Below, in pieces: positions 45,305 through 53,892 of a DNA stretch of 64,000 nucleotides. The stretch is from an uncultured Corynebacterium sp. (lineage in GTDB: Bacteria; Actinomycetota; Actinomycetes; Mycobacteriales; Mycobacteriaceae). The position numbers and the translations under genes are program-made. The notes beneath the pieces are model-generated. The model made no database searches. It was not told the origin of the DNA and saw only the letters and a program-made list of their open reading frames with translations. The first letter of the stretch is position 1. Each line of letters begins with the position of its first letter. The stretch spans positions 1 to 64,000 of the forward strand of contig NZ_CAMIHD010000012.1 of assembly GCF_946222835.1 (NCBI RefSeq), read 5' to 3'.

Positions 45305-46042
45305 TTAGAGCGCAACGGACAACAGGCCAACGGCTACGGCCGCGACCAATGGGGCCACGATGGGGACCCAAGCATAGCCCCAGTTCGCGCTGCCTTTGTC
45401 CTGGATGGGCAAGATGAATGCATAAGCAATTCGCGGGCCCAGATCACGGACCGGATTGATGGCATAACCCGTAGGGGTACCCAGGGACAGGCCGACCGCC
45501 ACAACAACGAAGGCAACGGCAAAGTAGCTCATTGGGCCAAGCTCGCCGCCGGTGGGGCCGAAGGCGATGAACATCAACAGCACACAGGTAGCGATGAACT
45601 CCGTCACCGCATTCCAGCCATTTTTAGGATGTGCCGGCTTGGTAAAGAAGATACCGTTCGTGTCCTTATTGGCGCCGGTGACGTTTCCGGCATCATCGTA
45701 ATTATTAGCGTCGAAAAGCTGCTTGAAAGCAGCCCATGCCAGGATGGCACCGAAGATTGCGCCGAGGATCTGGCCCAGGAAGTAGTACGGCACCAGAGAC
45801 CACTCGAGCGAGCCATTGACGGCCAACATTACGGTGACGGCGGGGTTAAGGTGCCCGCCTGTGGGATCGGCCACGCTCGCGCCGACGAAGACACCCATAC
45901 CCCACCCCAGGGCGATAACGACCCAATCGGAGCCGCGTGCGCCAGAGGTGCGCAGGTTTACCAGCGCACATACGCCGTTACCTAGTAGGAGCAGCAACGC
46001 GGTGCCAATAAACTCCCACAGGAATGCATCAAATCCGGTCAT
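45305..46042 (-). CDS. glpF: Glycerol facilitator (aquaglyceroporin) with NPV second signature
   Basis: Passive glycerol channel of the MIP family in the inner membrane. The 245-residue protein has six transmembrane helices and two half-helices. The first signature is GGHLNPAVT (N66-P67-A68). The second, normally NPARD, reads AINPVRDLGP (N196-P197-V198), so alanine is replaced by valine while the following R199 and D200, typical of glycerol channels, remain. The valine was checked in the nucleotide sequence. It starts three bases from the glpD stop. Function as glycerol facilitator is secure from the family and operon; the effect of the change on selectivity is unknown. Confidence 0.93.
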   Translation of the reverse strand: MTGFDAFLWEFIGTALLLLLGNGVCALVNLRTSGARGSDWVVIALGWGMGVFVGASVADPTGGHLNPAVTVMLAVNGSLEWSLVPYYFLGQILGAIFGAILAWAAFKQLFDANNYDDAGNVTGANKDTNGIFFTKPAHPKNGWNAVTEFIATCVLLMFIAFGPTGGELGPMSYFAVAFVVVAVGLSLGTPTGYAINPVRDLGPRIAYAFILPIQDKGSANWGYAWVPIVAPLVAAVAVGLLSVAL

Positions 46043-46045
46043 AAC

Positions 46046-47770
46046 TTATACCTCGTTTTGGGTAGGTCGGGCGGATCCTGCGCGCACCAAAATGTCATTG
46101 GCCTCGCGGTCAGTTACCGCAGCTTCTGCTTCAAGTTCGGCCTGGGTGTGGGCCTTGAATTGGGATACCTCGCGCTCCTTTTCGGCGTCGCTCCAGCCCA
46201 AGAACGGAGCCACAAAATCAGCAACGGCCGGAGCGGCGTTCACACCGCGGTCGCCGAACTCGATGGCGATGCGCAGGCGGCGGGACAGGATATCTTCCAA
46301 GTGCAATGCGCCCTCATGGGTGACGGCATAGCGGACCTCTGCCCACAGGTAGGACTCGGCACCTGGAACTGGCTCTAGGAGGGAGACATCCTCTGCGGCC
46401 GGTGCCAGGACCTCACCCAGCAGGGAGCCGTAGCGGCCAAGCAGGTGCTCGATGAATTTCTCGCTCAGGTTATAGCGTCGAGCCAGGGAGGGGACCTGGT
46501 TAGCCAGGGCATGGTAGCCAGCGGCACCCAGAATCGGGGTTTGCTCGGTGATGGACTCAGGCACCTTGGTATCCAGCTCTTCCACTGCCAGGTCCACGGC
46601 GTCCTTACCAATGACGCGGTACGTGGTGTACTTACCTCCGGCAACAGAGACCATGCCTGGGGCCACGCGCGCTACGGCGTGGTTGCGGGAAAGGTTCGTG
46701 GTGGAATCAGACTTACCAGACAGCAGCGGGCGCAGGCCAGAGTAGACACCCACAATGTCATCGCGGGTGATCTTGCGGCGAACGCGCTGGTTTACCTGGT
46801 CCAGGATGTAGTCAATATCGGCCTTAGTTGGTGCCGGATCCGGCAAGGACAGGCCCTTTTCCCAATCGGTATCGGTGGTACCGATAATCCAGTACTCGCC
46901 CCAAGGGATAACGAAGAGGACGGACTTTTCGGTCACGAAGCACAGGGCTGCATCTGCATCGAGCGCATCCTTTGGTACGACGATGTGTACACCCTTGGAC
47001 GCGTGAACGGTGAACTTTCCTTCCACGCCGGCCATCTCTTGAATCTTGTCATTCCATACGCCGGTGGCGTTGATAAAGACCTTGCCGCGCACAGTGGTCT
47101 CGCGACCCGTGGCGATATCACGCACCTTGGCGCCTACGATTCGACCGCCGCGATCCTTGTCAAAGCCGATGACCTCGGTATTGGTGCGAACATCAGCGCC
47201 GTACTCGGCGGCGGTGCGCAGAACCGTCATGGTGTGGCGGGCATCATCCACCAAGGTGTCGTAGTAACGCACGCCGCCCACGATGGCATCGTCCTTCAGA
47301 CCCGGGGTCACCTTCAGCACGCCCTTACGGGTCAGATGCTTTTGCATTGGCACGCTCTTGGAGCCACCCATGAGGTCATAAAGAGTAAAGCCGCCGAACA
47401 TCATCACGCGCTCCCACACGTGGTGAGTCAGCGGGAAGATGAACTTCAGCGGCTTCACCAAGTGAGGCGCCAGGGTGGACATATTAAGTTCGCGTTCCTT
47501 GAGCGACTCTGCCACGAGACGGAAGTCAAACATGGCTAGGTAGCGCAAGCCACCGTGGAACATCTTGGAAGAACGGGAAGAGGTGCCTGCGGCGAAGTCG
47601 CTAGCTTCAATAACGGCGGTCTTCAGACCGCGGGTAGCGGCATCCACTGCCGCACCGGCACCCACGGATCCGCCACCGATGATGACTACGTCGTAGTCCT
47701 CATCTGCGTACCCGTTCCATAGATTCTCGAAGTATTCAGGGTTAAAGGATTGGTTGCTTTGCTGGGTCAT
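46046..47770 (-). CDS. glpD: Aerobic glycerol-3-phosphate dehydrogenase
   Basis: FAD-dependent membrane-associated enzyme that oxidises glycerol-3-phosphate to dihydroxyacetone phosphate and passes electrons to quinone. I take the ATG at 47770 (574 residues, begins MTQQSNQSFNPEYF), with AAGGAG eleven bases upstream; a longer frame from 47803 has no site. The FAD loop VVIIGGGSVGAGAAVDAATR is near residues 28-47, followed by RSSKMFHGGLRYL, both typical of GlpD. A C-terminal helical domain completes the family length. It is the first gene of the glp operon, with a 10-base inverted repeat in its promoter region. Confidence 0.95.
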   Translation of the reverse strand: MTQQSNQSFNPEYFENLWNGYADEDYDVVIIGGGSVGAGAAVDAATRGLKTAVIEASDFAAGTSSRSSKMFHGGLRYLAMFDFRLVAESLKERELNMSTLAPHLVKPLKFIFPLTHHVWERVMMFGGFTLYDLMGGSKSVPMQKHLTRKGVLKVTPGLKDDAIVGGVRYYDTLVDDARHTMTVLRTAAEYGADVRTNTEVIGFDKDRGGRIVGAKVRDIATGRETTVRGKVFINATGVWNDKIQEMAGVEGKFTVHASKGVHIVVPKDALDADAALCFVTEKSVLFVIPWGEYWIIGTTDTDWEKGLSLPDPAPTKADIDYILDQVNQRVRRKITRDDIVGVYSGLRPLLSGKSDSTTNLSRNHAVARVAPGMVSVAGGKYTTYRVIGKDAVDLAVEELDTKVPESITEQTPILGAAGYHALANQVPSLARRYNLSEKFIEHLLGRYGSLLGEVLAPAAEDVSLLEPVPGAESYLWAEVRYAVTHEGALHLEDILSRRLRIAIEFGDRGVNAAPAVADFVAPFLGWSDAEKEREVSQFKAHTQAELEAEAAVTDREANDILVRAGSARPTQNEV

Positions 47771-47910
47771 TACTGACCGCATCTCCTTCCTTGGTGCTTG
47801 CATGTGCCTGCGCCATTAATCCATGAATGAGATGGCATAAGCACAGCTAAAAGCAATAAATCGTGGTTTCGGTGGAAAGTTTCACACCGCGACTGCAGAG
47901 ACTTTATCTC

Positions 47911-47975
47911 CTGAAACCTATGTTAGGGGTCACGGACTTGAGTTACACATGTGGTTACTCACACGTAGGTTTCAG
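47911..47975. promoter_or_regulatory. Long-spaced inverted repeat CTGAAACCTA/TAGGTTTCAG upstream of glpD
   Basis: Perfect 10-base arms (47911-47920 and 47966-47975) separated by 45 bases lie 140-205 bases before the glpD start. Between them sits the palindrome CACATGTG within GAGTTACACATGTGGTTACTC. The spacing suits two operator sites on the same helix face or a looped regulator. No repressor gene of the GlpR type is in the window. The rest of the 297-base gap shows no coding region. Confidence 0.5.
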
Positions 47976-48026
47976 GCCCGTAAGCAGTCAGTTTCCATAA
48001 AATACTTAGACATTCAAAAAGAAAAA

Positions 48027-48046
48027 GCACCCCCTCGCGGGGGTGC
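48027..48046 (-). terminator. Rho-independent terminator of the acyltransferase gene
   Basis: Perfect 8-base stem GCACCCCC/GGGGGTGC with TCGC loop, followed on the minus strand by TTTTTCTTTTT. It lies 22 bases past the stop codon; a second small GCGGG/CCCGC hairpin is between. Confidence 0.9.
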
Positions 48047-48067
48047 AAAGCGGGCGGAAAACCCGCG

Positions 48068-49681
48068 CTATTTCTTCGCTAGACGTGCCATCGCCTCGAG
48101 CACTTCCGACATCCCGGCTTTTTCGGCAGAGTAGGTGACCGCCTGGGCACCCTTTACTACCTCAATAGGGGCGGTTTCCAAAGCCACAGTTGGAATCCAC
48201 TCAAGGAATTCCTCGTCCCCCGGTTCATTTGCAAAAACCAAAGCCTCGTCCGGCCCATCTTGGAGATCCTCTAGGATAAGTTCCACTCCTTGCGCCGCAG
48301 TCGCAGCAGTGACAGACATCGCAGCGGCATCGAGGCGTGGCTGCACAGCATCCTCATCGAGAACAATGTTCCACACGGCTTGCGGAACATTCACCTCACC
48401 GGTGGGCGATACCACTATGAGAACTTCAGCAGCTGGGTAAATTTCCGAGAAAGCCTTCTGCAATCGCGGAGTCAGGGCACCATCCTCCCAGTTCAGTGCG
48501 CTACTATGCGCAACTATCACGCGGGGAATAGAAGAAAATTGCGCCTTCATACGGTGCGGCAACCGCGAGACGATAAGCCGGGATTGGGTAGCTGCCGCCA
48601 AAAGGCCCTGCTCCGCTACGGAACCGGCCCAAATCTCTTTACTACTGGCGCTAATGGAAGCCTGGGTTTGCGCCACATCAGACTTCAGCTGCGCCATAAT
48701 ATCCGCGACCTTATCGCGGCCTTCATCCACGCCGCGGGTAGCTTCTTCCACTACGGCATTGAGGTTCGCTTTGATCCACTCCAAGGTCTCTGGGGCGGTT
48801 CGCGCCCTATTCTTCGGGGCATCCCCGCCTGTCCCCTTGGCGGCGGCCATGCGGTTGCGAACCAAGTCAACCGTGGTAACGGATACGCGTTCTTTGAGCC
48901 CTACCAGGTCATCACGCAACCGACGTACGCGGTAGCGCTCGGTTTCCACTTCGGCATCGCGAGCCTCTGCCTCTTCCAAGGTGGGGGCACCGCCGCCTTT
49001 ACGGGCCGGCACCCAATATTCTCCGGCGGGCATTGGGCCAAACTCGGCTTCGTACTGGTCCCATAGCCCTTCCAGCGCTTCTTGCATGCGGCGGCGAATC
49101 TCTGCGGTATCGGCTTCCGCATCGCCACTGGGATAATACGGCTCTAGTGCAGTAATAAAGACTGGAGTCTTCGTCCGTCCCAGGTTCTTTTTATGTCCTT
49201 TGGTCCACAGGCGCTGCGAACCGAAGATAACCTGTGGGATGACCGGCACCCCCGCCTCATAGGCAATGCGGGAAGCGCCGCTTTTCATGCTCCGAATTTC
49301 AAAGCTGCGGGAAATCGTGCCCTCAGAAAAGACTCCCACGAGCTCGCCATCCTTGGCCAGCTGTACCGCTTGCCGCAAGGAAGCACTACCGTCAATACGA
49401 TCAACCGGCACATGGTGCATGGCCTTCAACAACGGGCCAGCTACTGGGGACTTAAAAATTCCGGCTTTGGCCAAGAAGCGCACGAGACGCCTTTTGCGGT
49501 AAGCCAAGAAAGCGCCGAAGAGGAAATCCATGTAACCGGTGTGGTTGCAGACCAACACCGCGCCGCCCTTATCGGGGATATTTTCTTCGCCCGAAAGGCG
49601 CATCTGTAATCCCTGAGCCAGAGTCACCCCCCTGCCAATGTGGGTGATCTGGCGGTACAGGAAATTCGTCGCAGCGTTCAT
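48068..49681 (-). CDS. PlsC-family acyltransferase with about 300-residue C-terminal extension
   Basis: A 537-residue protein. Residues about 1-215 form a glycerolipid acyltransferase domain with the catalytic NHTGYMD (H47, D52) and FSEGTIS (E120-T122). The family transfers an acyl chain to 1-acyl-glycerol-3-phosphate or a related lipid at the membrane. Beyond about residue 235 there is a helical, charged segment (including NLNAVVEEATRGVDEGRDKV) like an amphipathic coiled region, then a compact alpha/beta-looking stretch to the end that I do not recognise. The tail is unusual: ordinary PlsC proteins end near 250 residues. It follows serS by 23 bases on the same strand and has its own terminator. 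Confidence 0.85.
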   Translation of the reverse strand: MNAATNFLYRQITHIGRGVTLAQGLQMRLSGEENIPDKGGAVLVCNHTGYMDFLFGAFLAYRKRRLVRFLAKAGIFKSPVAGPLLKAMHHVPVDRIDGSASLRQAVQLAKDGELVGVFSEGTISRSFEIRSMKSGASRIAYEAGVPVIPQVIFGSQRLWTKGHKKNLGRTKTPVFITALEPYYPSGDAEADTAEIRRRMQEALEGLWDQYEAEFGPMPAGEYWVPARKGGGAPTLEEAEARDAEVETERYRVRRLRDDLVGLKERVSVTTVDLVRNRMAAAKGTGGDAPKNRARTAPETLEWIKANLNAVVEEATRGVDEGRDKVADIMAQLKSDVAQTQASISASSKEIWAGSVAEQGLLAAATQSRLIVSRLPHRMKAQFSSIPRVIVAHSSALNWEDGALTPRLQKAFSEIYPAAEVLIVVSPTGEVNVPQAVWNIVLDEDAVQPRLDAAAMSVTAATAAQGVELILEDLQDGPDEALVFANEPGDEEFLEWIPTVALETAPIEVVKGAQAVTYSAEKAGMSEVLEAMARLAKK

Positions 49682-49704
49682 AACTCTCCAGGACGACGGC
49701 GGAC

Positions 49705-50961
49705 TTACTGCGGGGTCAGGACATCCTTGCCCACGAAGGGGCGCAGGGCCTCAGGGACAACAACAGAGCCGTCGGCCTGCTGGTGGTTTTCCAAAATAGC
49801 AACGAGCCAGCGGGTAGTGGCCAAAGTACCGTTCAGGGTAGCAGCGGTCTGGGTCTTGCCGTTCTCGTCGCGGTAACGGGTGGACAGGCGGCGAGCCTGG
49901 AAGGTGGTGCAGTTCGAGGTGGAGGTCAGCTCGCGGTAGGTGCCCTGGGTAGGAACCCACGCCTCGTTATCGAACTTGCGGGCCGCCGAGGAACCGAGAT
50001 CACCACCGGCGATATCGATGGTGCGGTAGGGCAGCTCCATGGCTGCAAGCATATCCTTTTCCATAGATAGAAGGCGCTGGTGCATGTCCTCAGCATCTTC
50101 CGGCTTGCAGTAAACAAACATTTCTAGCTTGTCGAACTGGTGGACACGCAAGATGCCACGGGTGTCCTTGCCGTGGGAGCCAGCCTCACGGCGGAAACAG
50201 GAGGACCAACCGGCGTACTGCAGCGGACCATTGGAAAGGTCAATAATCTCGTCCTTATGGTAGCCAGCAAGGGCCACCTCAGAGGTACCGACCAGATACA
50301 TATCATCGGCCGGCAAGTAGTAGACTTCATCGGAGTGCTGACCCAAGAAACCGGTGCCGGACATAATGTCTGGGCGGACCAGAACTGGCGGAATCATCAG
50401 CTTAAAACCGGCCTCGCGCGCCTTTTGCGCCGCGAGCATGAGCATACCCAACTGCAGGAAGGCACCATCACCAGTGAGGTAGTAGAAGCGAGCTCCACCT
50501 ACCTTGGCGCCGCGCTTGACGTCGATGAGGCCTAGGGATTCGCCCAGCTCAAGGTGATCCTTCGGTTCGAAGTCGAACTCCGGAATCTGGCCAACTTCTT
50601 CTACCACCACGAAGTCATCCTCGCCGCCAGCTGGGGCGCCTTCGACTACGTTATCCAGCTTGTACTGGAGCTCTTCCACCTTGGCCTCAGCGGCGGACTG
50701 TGCTTCTTCCGCCTCCTTAACCTTGGCTTTTAGCTCATTGGAGCCCTCCAGCAAAGCGGGGCGCTCCTCCGGGGGGGCCTGGCCGATCTTCTTGCCAAAA
50801 GCCTTCTGCTCGGAGCGCAGTTCGTCGGCCTTCTGGATAGCAGCACGGCGCTGCTCATCAGCTTCCAAAAGCTTATCCACGAGGGAGGGATCCTCACCTC
50901 GGTTCACCTGGGAAGCACGGACAACGTCGGGGTTTTCGCGGAGTAGCTTGAGATCAATCAC
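49705..50961 (-). CDS. serS: Seryl-tRNA synthetase
   Basis: Class II aminoacyl-tRNA synthetase that charges tRNA(Ser) with serine, and tRNA(Sec) where present. The 418-residue protein has the long N-terminal antiparallel coiled coil (about 30-100) that grips the tRNA long arm, motif 2 ([17 protein letters not shown], about residues 255-271), and motif 3 near the C-terminus ([18 protein letters not shown]), each as expected. The ATG at 50961 begins [14 protein letters not shown], the standard N-terminus. It is divergent from the GntR gene by 65 bases. Confidence 0.97.
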   Translation of the reverse strand: MIDLKLLRENPDVVRASQVNRGEDPSLVDKLLEADEQRRAAIQKADELRSEQKAFGKKIGQAPPEERPALLEGSNELKAKVKEAEEAQSAAEAKVEELQYKLDNVVEGAPAGGEDDFVVVEEVGQIPEFDFEPKDHLELGESLGLIDVKRGAKVGGARFYYLTGDGAFLQLGMLMLAAQKAREAGFKLMIPPVLVRPDIMSGTGFLGQHSDEVYYLPADDMYLVGTSEVALAGYHKDEIIDLSNGPLQYAGWSSCFRREAGSHGKDTRGILRVHQFDKLEMFVYCKPEDAEDMHQRLLSMEKDMLAAMELPYRTIDIAGGDLGSSAARKFDNEAWVPTQGTYRELTSTSNCTTFQARRLSTRYRDENGKTQTAATLNGTLATTRWLVAILENHQQADGSVVVPEALRPFVGKDVLTPQ

Positions 50962-50990
50962 GAATGTAAGTTTAGCGTATTGACTACACC

Positions 50991-51027
50991 TTGCGGTGGT
51001 AATAACCAGCGAATTATCATGGTGTTA
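50991..51027 (+). promoter_or_regulatory. Possible promoter and leaderless start of the GntR gene
   Basis: TTGCGG (50991-50996) and TATCAT (51015-51020) are 18 bases apart, and the ATG at 51027 is seven bases past the -10 element with no Shine-Dalgarno sequence. The transcript probably starts at the A of the start codon. Confidence 0.45.
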
Positions 51028-51776
51028 TGTCCGCCGTTCCGCTTCCCGCCCGCACAATTGTGGACGGTCCCGTTCCAAAACACGCCCAATTACACGATAT
51101 CCTCGAAGAATTGTGTCGCACGACCCTCAAACCCGGCGATATACTCCCTGGCGAAAGGCTCCTTGAAGAAACCTACGGAGTGTCACGTATCACAGTGCGT
51201 CGCGCCATTGGGGATCTTGTCGCAGCCGGGAAATTGCGTCGCGTCCGCGGCAAGGGCACCTTCGTAGCCCCCAATCCTTTAGTATCCCGGCTCCACCTGG
51301 CCTCATTTTCGGATGAGATGGGCGCCCAAGACGTAACTGCCTCCTCCAAGATTCTTACCAGCGGCCGCAGTAGCGCCCCAGAGGACGCCGCCATCTTTTT
51401 TGATACTCCTGCCCACACCGAACATATTCATTTGCGCCGCCTACGTTTGGGCGATGGCGAACCGTACTCTATTGACGATGGCTGGTATAACTCCACGTTT
51501 GCGCCCAACCTTTTGGAAAATGATATCTACAACTCGGTCTACGCCATCCTCGATTCTGTCTTTGATGCCCCCATTACCGATGCGGATCAGACGGTCTCTG
51601 CAATTTCGGCCGATGTGGACACTGCCCCGCTTCTCGACGTCCCCGTGGGCACCCCACTGCTGCATATTGTGCGCTACTCCCGCTCGGGCGATAGACCGGT
51701 GGAATGGTGTTCTTCGGTCTACCGTACGGACCGTTACCGCCTGACTACCCGCGTGGCTAGGGAGAACAGTATCTAG
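51027..51776 (+). CDS. GntR-family transcriptional regulator, HutC/UTRA subfamily
   Basis: A 249-residue DNA-binding protein. Residues about 20-90 are a GntR winged helix (LEETYGVSRITVRRAIGDLV, then KGTFVA), and residues about 100-245 form a UTRA ligand-binding domain (SIDDGWYNS region and DVPVGTPLLHIVR). Such regulators sense sugar phosphates or amino-acid derivatives and often control neighbouring operons. No obvious sugar-uptake genes adjoin it here; serS is divergent and the following gene is a septum-formation-family protein. The target is unknown. The start is ATG at 51027, probably leaderless. Confidence 0.9.
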   Translation: MSAVPLPARTIVDGPVPKHAQLHDILEELCRTTLKPGDILPGERLLEETYGVSRITVRRAIGDLVAAGKLRRVRGKGTFVAPNPLVSRLHLASFSDEMGAQDVTASSKILTSGRSSAPEDAAIFFDTPAHTEHIHLRRLRLGDGEPYSIDDGWYNSTFAPNLLENDIYNSVYAILDSVFDAPITDADQTVSAISADVDTAPLLDVPVGTPLLHIVRYSRSGDRPVEWCSSVYRTDRYRLTTRVARENSI

Positions 51777-51812
51777 CCAGCACCCTGCTGAAAAGGTAAG
51801 ATTAAGGGCCTT

Positions 51813-52886
51813 ATGAAGAAATCACCTGCGTGGCGTTCCGCTGTGGCCGTCCAGATTGTCTTGATTGCGGCAATCGCGGCGGCCGTTTTCATGGGCATCT
51901 ACGGCGTTATCAGCTCCCACAAATCAGGCGGCGAAGACACTACTGCTGCCCGACAATATGGTAGTGGGGATGCTTCAGAAACCGCAGCTCCCAAGCCAGA
52001 GCCTTTCACCGCCGCGGCCGCCGGCGCCTGTTTGACGTGGGATATCGCGCAAGATGGCTCCGCTACTGGCTTCAAGGAAGTGCCCTGTTCCGAGCAGCAC
52101 CGCTTCGAGGTTTCCAAGACTGAAGACTTAAGTGTCTACCCGACCAGTGAATTCGGACCTGATGCCACCCGCCCAGCGCTTACCCGTCAACACCAGTTGC
52201 GCGATGAGCTGTGTGAATCCGCTACCGTGGGCTACCTGCACGGCAAATGGGATCCGAATGGCAAGTACGATGTGGCATCTATTCTTCCGCCGCAATCCGC
52301 TTGGGATCGGGGCGACCGCACCCTGCTCTGTGGCCTGCAAACCACCGATGATCACGGCGTACCGCAGCTTAATACCGGCAACGTAGAGGCTTCCGAGCAG
52401 GCCAACCTCACCCAGCCGGGCGAGTGCTTAGCCATTGATGACAAGCAGGTTCCGCACGTGGTCGACTGCGCTAAGCCACACCAGATGGAGACCGTATCCG
52501 TTATTGATGTGGGTAAGCAGTTCCCTGATGGCTACCCGAACGGCAAGGATATGGACAAATTCCTTTCCGATACCTGTACCGCCGCTACCGAGGACTACCT
52601 CGGCGGCGAGGAGCAGCTTTACCAGTCCACGCTGCAACCATTCTGGGGTTCTATCACCGAGGCCTCGTGGAATGGCGGCACCAAGTCCGTCAATTGCTCC
52701 CTCGTGCATGCCCGCGAAGGCGGCGGCTTCTCCGCCATCACCGGCTCCGCTACCGGTGGCCGCCAGGCGCTGACTATCGACGGCAAGCCGCCGGAGGAGC
52801 GACCTGAGCGCAATCCGCTGCGCGAGGATAAGGACAATAAGCCGGCACCCGAATCGGCCGCCCCTGCACCAGCCCCAGCACCCTAA
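51813..52886 (+). CDS. Septum-formation-family membrane-anchored protein
   Basis: A 357-residue protein with a single N-terminal transmembrane helix (about residues 9-33), a short linker, and an exported part with two Septum_form-like units: one with ACLTWDI and EVPCSEQHRFEV, the second with GECLAIDD and VVDCAKPHQMETV. Each unit has paired cysteines for disulphides. A Pro/Ala-rich tail ends the protein. The Pfam family is linked to septum formation in actinomycetes, but the mechanism is not established. It overlaps the start of the next gene (TAATG), so it is translationally coupled to the small metalloprotease. Confidence 0.82.
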   Translation: MKKSPAWRSAVAVQIVLIAAIAAAVFMGIYGVISSHKSGGEDTTAARQYGSGDASETAAPKPEPFTAAAAGACLTWDIAQDGSATGFKEVPCSEQHRFEVSKTEDLSVYPTSEFGPDATRPALTRQHQLRDELCESATVGYLHGKWDPNGKYDVASILPPQSAWDRGDRTLLCGLQTTDDHGVPQLNTGNVEASEQANLTQPGECLAIDDKQVPHVVDCAKPHQMETVSVIDVGKQFPDGYPNGKDMDKFLSDTCTAATEDYLGGEEQLYQSTLQPFWGSITEASWNGGTKSVNCSLVHAREGGGFSAITGSATGGRQALTIDGKPPEERPERNPLREDKDNKPAPESAAPAPAPAP

Positions 52887-53233
52887 TGGTGGAGGTTTCA
52901 GAAGAGCGCTTCGATAAAATGGTCAACGAGGCGCTGGATCAGGTACCCGAGGAATTTGTGCGCCGCATGCGCAACCTCGTCATTTTGGTCGAAGATGAAA
53001 ATCCCGATAATCCGATGCTGCTCGGGCTCTACGAAGGCGTGGCTCTCCCCCACCGCACCTTCGACCACACCGGTTTCTTGCCCGATGCGATCTTCATTTA
53101 CCGGAAGACACTGCAGCGCTGGTCCGGCAGCGAAGAAGAACTAGCAGAGCAGGTCAAAGTCACCGTCTTCCACGAACTCGGCCACTACTTCGGCCTCGAA
53201 GAAGAGGAGCTGCACCGGCTGGGCTGGGGCTAG
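52886..53233 (+). CDS. Small zincin-like metallopeptidase
   Basis: A 115-residue protein with the extended zinc motif HELGHYFGLEE (H96, E97, H100, G103, E106), the zincin signature HExxHxxGxxE, in the last 20 residues. The N-terminal part is helical, and the fold matches the compact actinobacterial metallopeptidase family (DUF1025-like/MPN-unrelated zincin-like). The substrate is unknown. It starts within the stop of the upstream septum-type gene (TAATG) and ends with a four-base overlap with the opposite-strand histidine phosphatase. It is cytosolic, since no signal peptide is seen. Confidence 0.82.
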   Translation: MVEVSEERFDKMVNEALDQVPEEFVRRMRNLVILVEDENPDNPMLLGLYEGVALPHRTFDHTGFLPDAIFIYRKTLQRWSGSEEELAEQVKVTVFHELGHYFGLEEEELHRLGWG

Positions 53234-53883
53234 AGCTCTGTATCTGCCCAACGGGTCAATGTCCACTCACCAAAGCCCTTGCCGCGTGGTTCTATCACCA
53301 TGAAGCGGCAATTGGCCAGGTAGCCGGTATAGGCAAAGTCGGCATCGACGCCCGTAGCGTGCTTGGTCACCACACGGATGGCCGCGCCGTGGCTGACAAG
53401 GATGACATCTTGGTCGTCGGCAAGCTGCTCTGCAATGCCCTCCAGCACCGGCTGGTAGCGAGCCAGCACATCATCCAAGGTCTCGCCGCCTTCCATCCCG
53501 GCGCCGCGCTCGCCATCGCACCAGCCACGCATAGCCACCATGTGCGACCGATGGGCATCTTCGCTACCGTCCATCTCCCAGTCACCGGCGAAAATTTCGT
53601 GCACGCCGGAGATTACGTCAACGCGCTGAGAAAATTCCGGCATACCGCGCTCCTGCTCAAAGGCGCGTGCCACCAGCATCGCGGTCTGCTGAGCGCGCAG
53701 GGCAATGGAGCATTTAAATTCCACCTCGCGCTCGCCCACCAACTGCGCTATCTCGCGGCCTGCCTCCGTGGCTTGGTCGCGCCCGCGCTCGGTAAGCTCT
53801 GCCCCGGGCGGGCGGGTATCGAGGAAGCGGGAAACATTGGAATAGGTCTGGCCGTGGCGCAGCAGGATTATTCTTCCAGGCAT
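53230..53883 (-). CDS. Histidine phosphatase (phosphoglycerate mutase-like)
   Basis: A 217-residue member of the histidine phosphatase superfamily. The catalytic RHG is in IILLRHGQTYSN (H10), with a second histidine in VSHGAAIR near residue 165 and a conserved glutamate in the middle. These enzymes remove phosphate from small metabolites; corynebacterial relatives are annotated as phosphoglycerate mutase-like but usually are not the glycolytic enzyme. It lies nine bases downstream of pheA on the same strand, probably one transcript. Substrate unknown. Confidence 0.88.
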   Translation of the reverse strand: MPGRIILLRHGQTYSNVSRFLDTRPPGAELTERGRDQATEAGREIAQLVGEREVEFKCSIALRAQQTAMLVARAFEQERGMPEFSQRVDVISGVHEIFAGDWEMDGSEDAHRSHMVAMRGWCDGERGAGMEGGETLDDVLARYQPVLEGIAEQLADDQDVILVSHGAAIRVVTKHATGVDADFAYTGYLANCRFMVIEPRGKGFGEWTLTRWADTEL

Positions 53884-53892
53884 GCCTCTAGA

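Noticed and set aside
43615..45417. 600-codon plus-strand frame opposite glpK and the HAD gene
   Set aside because: It spans two real minus-strand genes and has low-complexity His/Gly-rich translation typical of antisense frames.
47949..47965. GlxR/CRP-type site (TGTGA-N6-TCACA) upstream of glpD
   Set aside because: TGTGGTTACTCACA is present but the half-sites are two bases too close for the consensus spacing.
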